Below, piece by piece: positions 56,332 to 64,000 of a stretch of 64,000 bases of DNA. Both the position numbers and the translations under genes were made by a program. The notes beneath the pieces are model-generated. The model saw nothing but the letters and a program-made list of their open reading frames with translations, did not search any database and had not been told where the DNA came from. Source of the stretch: Dactylorhiza incarnata (Eukaryota > Streptophyta > Magnoliopsida > Asparagales > Orchidaceae); contig JAWHQI010000009.1 in the NCBI GenBank assembly GCA_033032865.1, positions 10,496,001 to 10,560,000 on the forward strand, read 5' to 3'. How positions within the stretch are numbered: the first letter of the stretch is position 1; each line of letters opens with the position of its first letter.

Positions 56332-56960
56332 TGTTGGGTTTTCTAAAAACAACACATCACATACGCGCAGCATAATAAAGAAATAAGAACAACCCGAAAT
56401 AGTTATAGGATCTTGCGATTTCATGAATCTATAAATAAAAGAGCAACACATTGCAATGTACCTGAAAGGGATTGAGTCAACACTCAACTAAGATGCTCCA
56501 AAAGCAGATCCAAAGCCATATGGCTGAGTTACAAGCACAGAAAGTGTATCCACGCCTCTATAGTAGTCCACATGAGCAAAGGTGAACCCCAAGCCTCTTG
56601 TCGAACAAGATCTGGGTTGGAGAAGAAGTGCCCTCAGCATCTCCCACGGATTGCTAGATCCGACAAAGGGAGATGTGGTGACGACGGACGAGATCTCGTG
56701 GAAAAACCCTTGCAGAACAGTTCTGCCTCTATCTCAGATAAAGAGCCTTAGGGAAAACCTAATCGGTTCCCTATTTATCCCAGTGCATAAAATTGGATAT
56801 CCGCAGACCGTAGTCATTAATAGGAGTATTCGATGTGTATCGCCGTGATCACTGAATATCGTTGAGACGATCTCGACGATATCATCCTGATGAACTATAT
56901 CTTCTTGACAGTCAAGAAAATATAGTCTTGATGACCTATATCGTCGAGATGATCTCAACA
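56332..56960 (-). repeat. E6 5' LTR
   Basis: On the plus strand it starts TGTTGGGTTTTC; the best right end is CTCAACA at 56960, giving inverted ends TGTTG/CAACA and 629 bp. The right edge is uncertain because no partner LTR is in the window; it could reach 57071, where E7 begins. A weak TATA-like GATAAATAG (minus) is near 56772. The segment 56895-57002 has two inverted repeats. Confidence 0.6.
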
Positions 56961-57002
56961 ATATTGATGTCTAAAATATCATCTTGACAATCAAGATGAT
57001 AT
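56895..57002. repeat. Two hairpin-forming inverted repeats at the E6 LTR edge
   Basis: ATATCATCTTGA-caa-TCAAGATGATAT (56976-57002) is a perfect inverted repeat with 12-bp arms; CTATATCTTCTTGA-cag-TCAAGAAAATATAG (56895-56925) has one mismatch. Both share the core CTTGACnnTCAAG, so one may derive from the other. Confidence 0.75.
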
Positions 57003-57071
57003 CCCTCAGCACTCTGCGATACATCATATGTGATAGTCGGTCATTTCTTCGTGACCATTCGACGATATTCA

Positions 57072-58581
57072 TGATGAGTCCTGATCTTATACACATTTAT
57101 GGACTCATCCGGGCCGTTATTTAGTCAATTCTCCGTACTTTATCGTTGTTATAGTTTATATTTGATAATCCACGCTAGGTGCACATCTAGGCCCACTTTG
57201 GTGTGATTTTCGTGCTTATTGTCATTAGTAGTGTTCATGTGCTGTTAAGTGCCACTTTCAGTGGCTAGATCTGTGGTTGTGCGGGAATAGGAGTCGTGCA
57301 AGTGTTCCCGGTGCAATTCTGCACAGGAATACTGCGCACGATCGCCGGTTCTATTGCACACGACCACTGGTCGTGCGCCACTGATCGTGTGCACTTAAAC
57401 CTTTTTCACGAGTTCTGTTTGGTGCAGTGCGCATGACCACCAACGCCAGTGCGCACGACCACCGGTCGTGCGCCACTGCTCGTGCGCACTTATCATTAAA
57501 ATTCTGAGTTCTGTTTGCTGTATTGCGCACGACTATCAACGCTAGTGCGCATGACCACCGGTCGTGCGCCACTGGTCGTGCGAACATTTCATTTTATAAA
57601 TTTCGTATCTTGCAGGTTCCACCCAGGCAGTGCGCACGATCGCAGAATTCCAGTGCGCACGACCACTGGTCGTGCGCCAATGATCGTGCGCAGTATTTAA
57701 TCCAGCGCCTATTTAAACGCCTGTTGCGATTTTTAGGGTATTATCAGCCGCCGGGAGCGGAATTCCTGTTCCGTACGCCGTCGACCTCCACCTTGGGACG
57801 CCTTCACTTCATCTCCTACGCAAGGGGAAGCCTCCTCCATCCATTCCAAGACTTCCTCCATTGTCCGTGAGTGTTCTCCATCGTCCGCAAGCCTCCAAGC
57901 AACCATTCTCTCATTCCGCCCGGTGAGAAGAAGAAGGAACCTGAAGTCGAAGACAACGGAGTTACGTAGGGAGATCGTGACAGCTCTCTACGCCGGAAGC
58001 ATAGTCCGCCCGAGTCCGGAGGTAGCCCGACAACCTACCATTCCGGCCGTGAACGGCCGCTAATCTTCACCATCGGTTATTTCTTTCCTCTTTCCTCCAT
58101 TGTACTCGTTGAACCGTGTAAACTCGAATATTATGATGATGTTTGTTGAAATGAATGTTTCTTTGTTGTTCTTCATGGTTCAGTTGTGATTCACTCCTTT
58201 TTCACTCACTCACTCGCACGCGCACGCAAGGTGTTTGTTCCGTGTTAGCAAGAGCCAACGACGGTTGTGAAGAGGTGTTTGCGACCCTCACCCTCTCGCA
58301 CTTGAGTACATTCCATCCGCCTCACGAAGCACGGCATCGCGGCCGTTGCATCCACCTCACTTTGCAAAGCGGTGTTTTCGACCCGCATCTCTTTTGTCGT
58401 TGCTAAGATTAGGAAAACCAACCAAAAGCCCCCCTCTTTGTGTTTGTTAAATGTTTGTGTAACAATAGTCACTGCACGATTCGTTCACCCATCCTGCATT
58501 CCTCAAGAGACCGACATCCGGGGATTCTATTCTCCACAATTATTACTTAACAGCGACCGGTGCACTTGCCGACACGCATCA
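57072..58581 (+). repeat. E7 5' LTR
   Basis: The 1510-bp LTR starts TGATGAGTCCTG and ends ACACGCATCA. U3 has a cluster of gcgcacgacc / ggtcgtgcgc motifs (about 57335-57690), with inverted repeats of 10-bp arms at 57451-57473 and 57655-57677. A TATA-like TATTTAAA at 57710-57717 follows the cluster. Small frames in it are by-products. Confidence 0.85.
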
Positions 58582-58587
58582 AGTTTT

Positions 58588-58605
58588 TGGCGCCGTTGTC
58601 GGGGA
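58588..58605 (+). promoter_or_regulatory. E7 primer-binding site
   Basis: TGGCGCCGTTGTCGGGGA, six bases after the LTR end at 58581, the tRNA-Asp-type site of Athila elements. Confidence 0.85.
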
Positions 58606-58775
58606 ATTGCAGACGTGATGATTTCGTCTGCGTGAAGATTTGTTGCACGAGAATTTTCTTTTCTTTCACCTCTCTTGTTCACCCCTGGTATCTCCGTTTC
58701 TTTTCGATTCGCGCTTCTGATTACTTTTGCCTTTTCCATCGTTCGCTAATCGTTTTGTTTGCAAGTAGTCGCAGC

Positions 58776-60637
58776 ATGACCTCCATTCAGGAATGCATCT
58801 ATCAGGGAAGCTTAAATGATTTAAGGGATCAAGCAGAAAGAAACAATCATGACTTCGGGATCTCCCCCGACGTCATTGAGTACATGTCTGGGAACTGCAA
58901 GTTCAGCGGGGATGAGCATGAAGACGCGGTGCAACACATGCAGGACTTTTTAGCAATCTATTACACATGTGTATTCAGAGGAGTTGAAAACGACCTGCAA
59001 AAGATTCTGGCATTTTCATTCTCCTTGCATAAAAAAGCCAAAAGCTGGTATTGGGATATCCGGAAAACAGAGGTGATCACATGGAAACAATTCGAAGGGA
59101 GATTTTTGCAAGAGTTTCAACATCGTACCCAAGCTTTGGACAAGTACAGGGAACTTGTAACCTTTGGACAGGGGAAGGAGGAGACGTTAGTTGATGCTTG
59201 GGAGCGTTTCCAATCCTTGCATAGGGGTGCTACTGTGAAGATCTTTCAGAAGCTTTCTTAATTCAGATTTTTTATTTCGGAGTGCGGGATAATTTCCGTC
59301 TTCTATTTGATATGGCAGCTGGAGGGGCCCTGTTTAATAAATCGGGGAAAGACGCGTGGGAAGTGGTCGTGAATGTTGTTCACACCAGTCAGCACTGGAG
59401 TCATATCATTCGCTCCCCAAGTACTGATGTTGTTAATGTCGTGACATTCAAAGGAGCAGCGGATTTTTCGCCGCCAGAGCAACCAGAACAGTTAGCAACT
59501 TTGGTGGTCGGGGTATTGAACAAAATGAATGACCAATCGGCCGCAATCCAACAGCTTCGCTCTACTATAGGGACTCTGTCCGATGTCGTTTCTGGGCTTG
59601 CAAGTCAGCATCCTGAGTCAGTGAACACCATGCGATTGAGGAGTGGGAGAAGTGTAGACAATCCTCCTCGACAAGAACCTCTTGCGTGTTCCACTGACAA
59701 GCATAATGAAGACACTCCCGAGAAGCTGACTCAGATTCATATTGAGCCGCAACCCGTGAGCGAGGCACAAACCTCGAAAAGTGCGGTTCACCCCCCATTC
59801 CCCCACAGGCTGCGAAACGAGAAATCCGAGAAGCAATTCCGCAGATTTTTGGAAATAATGAAAGGAGTGCAAGTGAGCATACCACTGATTGAAGCTATCT
59901 CTCAAATGCCGGGCTACTCCAAATTTTTGAAAGATTTGATCTCAAAGCGGAAGCAGTTGGAGGGTCTCAAAACTATCGACCTCACCGAGGAGTGCTCCGC
60001 CATCATTTCCAATATGCCCACTAAGTGCAAGGATCCGGGAAGTTTTACGATTCCCTGCAGGATCGGCCATCACCGTTTCAGCCAGGCACTCTGTGATTTG
60101 GGGGCATCAATCAACTTGATGCCGCTCTCTATCTTTCGTGAACTTGGTGCTGGGATCTTGAAGCCAACGCAGGTAATGCTGCAGCTTGCTGATCGGTCGA
60201 TCAAGAAGCCGTCGGGAATCGTCGAGGACCTCACAATAGTTGTAAACGGTCTCACCTTTCCAGCTGATTTTATCATTCTCGACATGAAGGTCGATACAAA
60301 TGTTCCCATTATCTTGGGGCGGCCCTTTCTCGCTACTGCTCGTGCTATTATTAATGTAGAGCAGGGGGAGCTCACACTAAGACTGGGGGAGGATGCTATA
60401 TCATTCAACGTCCACAGCCCGTCGCAACTCTTTGAAATTACAGAGTGTGAACCAGCAGAGGCGCTTGAAGAATTCGATGGTCAGAACGATGTGGAGTTGG
60501 ATGACTGCGAGGTGTGCTGGCAGCACGAAGACGAGGAAGAAGGGGGTGCACACTCAAATCACCCTGATTTGTCACATTCAAGCGGAGAGCCTTCCAACGA
60601 TTCGGCTAATCCAAACCCATGTCCGGCTCTCAAATAA
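58776..60637 (+). pseudogene. E7 gag-protease, one frameshift
   Basis: The gag starts at ATG 58776, 170 bp after the primer site. The first part (58776-59261) has a gag core (FSGDEHEDAVQHMQDFLAIY, FSFSLHKKAKSWYWDI, FEGRFLQEFQH, DAWERFQSL). A 1-bp indel around 59220-59245 moves the sequence to the frame of 59282-60637, where the core goes on (SEAFLIQIFYFGV, LLFDMAAGGALFNKSG). No CCHC knuckle is visible. TMRLRSGRSVDNPP leads to the protease (about 60035-60380), with ALCDLGASINLMPLS active site and IILGRPFLATARAIINV. The TAA at 60635-60637 ends the frame, but homology to the RT-linker ([11 protein letters not shown]) goes on beyond it in the same frame, so the TAA is a mutation in an originally continuous gag-pol. 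Confidence 0.85.
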
Positions 60638-63546
60638 CTTCCGGATTCTCTAAAGTACGTGTTTCTTGGAAAAAAAACACACATCCGGTGATTATTTCCG
60701 CAGCCCTGTCCGCCGCCAACGAAACTGCATTAGTGGGCGTGCTGAGAAGGTACCACAAGGTCTTCGGACGTTCTCTTGCTGACATTAAGGGAATCAGCCC
60801 CACGGTCTGCATGCATAAGATCCTCCTTGAAGATCAGTACAAACCGACAGCACAGCCCCAAAGGCGGCTGAACCCGAAAATGCAAGAGGTAGTAAAGGCT
60901 GAAGTGATAAAGCTTTTAGACGCTGGCATCATTTACCCAATCAGCGATAGCAAATGGGTCAGTCCAGTCCAGGTGGTACCGAAGAAGGGAGGGATTACTG
61001 TCGTTGCCAATGAAAAGAACGAGTTGCTACCGACCCGAATGATCACCGGGTGGAGAGTCTGCATCGACTATCGCAAGCTGAACGATGCGACGCGCAAGGA
61101 CCATTTTTCGCTCCCCTTTATTGATCAGATGCTAGAAAAGATAGCGGGGCAGGATTACTACTGTTTTTTGGATGGGTACTCTGGGTACAATCAGATTTTA
61201 ATTGACCCATCTGATCAAGACAAGACGACATTCACATGTCCCTTCGGTACCTTCGCGTTCAAAAGAATGCCATTCGGACTGTGTAATGCCCCCGCAACCT
61301 TCCAACGTTGTATGCTCGCTATTTTTGCTGACATGGTGGGGGACTTCCTCGAAGTCTTCATGGATGATTTTACTCTATTTGGCAGTAGCTTCGACATTTG
61401 CCTGGCGAATTTGGCCAAGACCTTGAAGCGGTGTGAAGACACCAATCTTGTCTTGAACTGGGAGAAATGCCACTTTATGGTGCGCGAAGGAATTGTGTTG
61501 GGGCATAAAGTTTCCCGCAAAGGGCTCGAAGTAGATCAAGCGAAGGTAAGTGTCATCAGAAACCTCCCTCCACCCATGTCAGTGAAAGGCATTCAAAGTT
61601 TTCTTGGTCATGTGGGCTTCTATCGAAGGTTCATCAAGGACTTTTCCTCCATTTCAAAGCCCTTATCTCGCCTGCTGGTTAAGGACGTCCCCTTCCACTT
61701 CGACGAAGCATGCATGCAAGCCTTCGAAACTCTACGGGGACAACTCATCTCAGCCCCAATTTTGGTGGCACCCGACTGGACTTTACCTTTTATTATCATG
61801 TGCGACGCAAGTGATGTGGCCGTCGGTGCTGTGCTCGGTCAAAAGAAAGATAAGACCTTTCACACTATTGCGTATGCCAGTCGAACTCTCAACAGCGCAC
61901 AAGCAAATTATACCACCACGGAGAAAGAAATGCTAGCTGTGGTCTTCGCCTTTGAAAAGTTTCACTCATATTTGGTACTTTCCGAAGTGATCGTGTACAC
62001 GGACCACGCCGCTCTCAGGTATCTTTTCAGTAAGAAAGAATCCAAATCGCGTCTGATTCGTTGGATTTTACTTTTGCAGGAATACAATCTGGAAATCAAA
62101 GACAAGAAGGGGGTGGAGAATGTGATTGCTGATCATCTCTCGCGTTTGGAGTACGACACTCCTAACAGCGTTGTGGAGGAAACGGACGACTATTTCCCGG
62201 ATGAAAAGTTATTCGCAATTACTACATCCCCCTCAACCGCACCTTGGTACGCAGATATTGCTAATTACTTGGCTTGCAAAACGTTCTCCCCGAGTCTGTC
62301 TCCTCAGCAAAGATGGAAGCTTGCCTCTGACTCAAAATACTATTTTTGGGAAGATCCGCTCTTATTCCACACGTGCAGCGATGGGATTATTAGGCGTTGC
62401 ATTCCGGAAGCTGAGTTTCATTCTATATTACAGCACTGCCATGACAGAGAAGCTGGCGGGCACTTCGGGGCCGTTCGAACAGCACGAAAAATCCTGCAAT
62501 GTGGATTGTTTTGGCCGACCCTCTTCCGGGACGCCCATGCCTATGTTACCAAGTGCGACGAATGCCAGAGGACCGGAAATATTTCCCGGCGTGACGAGAT
62601 GCCCCTTAATAACATGCTGGTCTGCGAACCCTTTGATGTCTGGGGAATAGACTTCATGGGTCCCTTCCCGATGTCTCATGGTAAGCATTACATTATTGTG
62701 GCAGTTGATTATGTCTCAAAATGGGTGGAAGCTGAGGCGGTTGCCACGAATGATGCCAACACAGTGCTACATTTTATCCACAAGAATATCTTCTCCAGGT
62801 TTGGGACGCCGAGAACTATCATCAGCGACGGCGGTAGTCATTTTTGCAATAAGCAGTTTATGTAGCTAATGAAAAAGTTTGGGGTCCATCATAAGATTTC
62901 TTTGGCATACCACCCCCAAACATGCGGGCAAGTCGAAGTTTCCAACCGCGAGCTCAAGCGAATAATTGAGAAATCAATACACTCAAATAGGAAGGAGTGG
63001 GCTAAAAAGGTCGACGATGCATTATGGGCTTACCGGACTGCGTTCAAAACACCCATCGGCATGACTCCGTTTCAATTGGTCTATGGCAAGGCATGCCACC
63101 TCCCTGTGGAGCTGGAGCATAAAGCACTATGGGCAACCAAACTGTTGAACATGGACATTGGAGCCGCGGCCGAGGTGCGTCGTTCCCAACTCAACGAGTT
63201 AGAGGAGCTCCGTCATTTCGCTTATGAAAACGCTCGTATCTACAAGGAGAAAACGAAGAAATGGCACGATCGGCATATCATTCCTAAGGAGTTCAAAATT
63301 GGGGACCAAGTGCTGCTCTACAACTCTCGTCTCCGCCTCTTCCCAGGGAAGTTAAAATCGAGGTGGAGTGGTCCTTTCTCCGTGACCGATGTCTCCCCCT
63401 TCAGTGCCATAGAAATATCTGGAGATAAGGGGGACAAGTTTAAGGTCAATGGCCATCGGCTGAAGTTATACGATGGCGCCACTATAAACAAGGAGTGTCA
63501 GTTGCTGACATTGGGAGATGGACATCATACAAGCACCGGCAGCTGA
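60638..63546 (+). pseudogene. E7 pol: RT, RNase H, integrase with one in-frame TAG
   Basis: After the TAA a 1-bp indel in the A run at about 60669-60676 sets the frame of 60619-62865. RT has [44 protein letters not shown] and catalytic FMDDF (about 61357). RNase H has [38 protein letters not shown] and IADHLSRLE. Integrase has the zinc pattern (H-C-H in [19 protein letters not shown], then CDECQ), Asp in [10 protein letters not shown], Asp in IISDGGSHF, then an in-frame TAG (62863-62865; CAG expected), and resumes with Glu in [30 protein letters not shown] and [16 protein letters not shown], ending at 63546. All catalytic residues are present. The ATG at 60619 is accidental, out of the original frame. 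Confidence 0.92.
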
Positions 63547-64000
63547 TTTTCCCTTCTTGTTTCTTATTTTTGCGAAACTCTCTTTTTGAGAACTCCTCTT
63601 TTTAAGTTTTGCTCTCTTTAAACACTGCTAATACAGGTATTTGGTCCAGCTTGAGGACGTTAAATGAAAGCGCTACTGGGAGACAGCCCAGATTCCCTGA
63701 TTTTGTAGTTTTTTATCTAACTTCTTTTAGTTTAGCTTTTGCATATTTGTTGTTTTGAGTTTGTACTTGCAGGTTTTGTGTTCGATGGTGCGGATGCTGC
63801 GGACTATTCCTGTTCATAAACGCCAATCGTCTGGTATGCTCATTTCTGAGCATGGGGTAACGCTTCCTCCCCTCTTTTAGCTTCAAATTTCTATATATAT
63901 TGTTTAGCTTAAGTCTGGGGGAGCGGTTGTTGTTATCCACTGTGCACGAGTTGCACCGCATACTAGAAGGTTGATTCTTATTTATCTTATCATTATCGTT
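63547..64000 (+). other. E7 3' noncoding region, incomplete
   Basis: About 450 bp to the window edge. It has ACAGGTATTTGGTCCAGCTT, AGGACGTTAAATGAAAGCGC and ACTGGGAGACAGCCCAG (63639-63694), the block also found in E2 and E3, and AGCTTAAGTCTGGGGGAGCG (63906-63925), a polypurine-tract-like sequence close to that of E2. No gene is supported; the 3' LTR would be outside the window. Confidence 0.6.

Larger units (their letters stand above)
51754..56960 (-). mobile_element. E6: Ty1/copia element, minus strand, 3' part cut off by E5
   Basis: In transcript order: 5' LTR (56332 to about 56960), tRNA-iMet primer site (56321-56330), a leader of about 0.95 kb, gag, protease, integrase, RT and the start of RNase H, which ends abruptly near 51759 at the E5 LTR. 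Domain order with integrase before RT defines the copia superfamily. The frame is broken by stops and shifts throughout. The rest of RNase H and the 3' LTR should lie left of the window, on the other side of E5. Confidence 0.85.
57072..64000 (+). mobile_element. E7: Athila-type Ty3/gypsy element, runs off the right edge
   Basis: The plus-strand element has a 5' LTR (57072-58581), tRNA-Asp-like primer site (58588-58605), gag-protease (58776-60637), RT-RNase H-integrase (60638-63546) and 3' noncoding sequence to the window end. Five bases before the LTR are attca (57067-57071), a possible TSD that cannot be checked. Its LTR start (TGATGAGTCC...GGACTCAT) and the GCTAGGTGCAC, GGTGTG stretches match the E2 LTR read on the minus strand. 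Only about four lesions break the polyprotein, so it is among the younger elements here. Confidence 0.88.

Noticed and set aside
60619..60637. Separate pol gene start or programmed -1 frameshift in E7
   Set aside because: Homology to the RT linker continues past the TAA in the gag-protease frame, and the shift happens later in an A run, which fits two mutations.

Overview
The window is plant nuclear repeat DNA. Every recognisable coding region belongs to an LTR retrotransposon of the Ty3/gypsy Athila or Tat groups or the Ty1/copia group. I see no host gene, rRNA gene, functional tRNA gene or CRISPR array. The supporting signs are long LTRs with TG...CA ends, tRNA-Asp-like and tRNA-iMet primer sites, polypurine tracts, 5-bp target-site duplications (TSDs), and gag, protease, RT, RNase H and integrase motifs typical of seed-plant elements. 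Element names below (E1-E7, A) are mine.

Layout. Positions 1-1110 hold the 3' part of a retroelement accessory (env-like) reading frame. It is cut by E1 (1111-14232, minus strand), an Athila-type element with 2.65-kb LTRs and TSD attca; the frame resumes at 14238 and ends at 14291. From 14292 runs a Tat-lineage element, A (plus strand). It lacks its 5' end but has RT, RNase H, an additional RNase H and integrase, then an 87-bp tandem array, then an antisense spliced gene region, and a 3' LTR ending at 49900. A's integrase is cut by E2 (16920-24187, minus, TSD gtcac), which encodes an intact gag-protease and no pol. A's antisense region is cut by E3 (26660-45533, plus, TSD ccgag), a non-autonomous element arranged LTR-internal-LTR-internal-LTR. 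The second E3 internal region is cut by E4 (34458-42697, TSD ggtag), whose interior is almost entirely four tandem-repeat arrays. E4's own left LTR is cut by a solo LTR (34521-36169, TSD agagg).

After A comes 0.23 kb of unassigned sequence, a polypurine tract and a copia-type LTR (E5, 50135-51753). E5 itself breaks the RNase H of a minus-strand copia element (E6, 51754 to about 56960). At the right edge E7 (from 57072, plus) is a fairly young Athila-type element with LTR, primer site, gag-pro-pol and part of its 3' region; it runs out of the window.

How the parts relate. E7's LTR is homologous to E2's, so an E7-like element could supply the pol functions that E2 lacks. E4's LTRs and polypurine tract match those of A, so E4 looks like a non-autonomous partner of A-type elements. 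E3 resembles E1 in primer site and polypurine tract, but its own coding capacity is reduced to a gag C-terminal fragment. The most unusual items are the antisense intron-bearing genes with their own TATA boxes inside A, the clusters of CpG-rich palindromes just upstream of the TATA box in several LTR families, and the all-tandem-repeat interior of E4.
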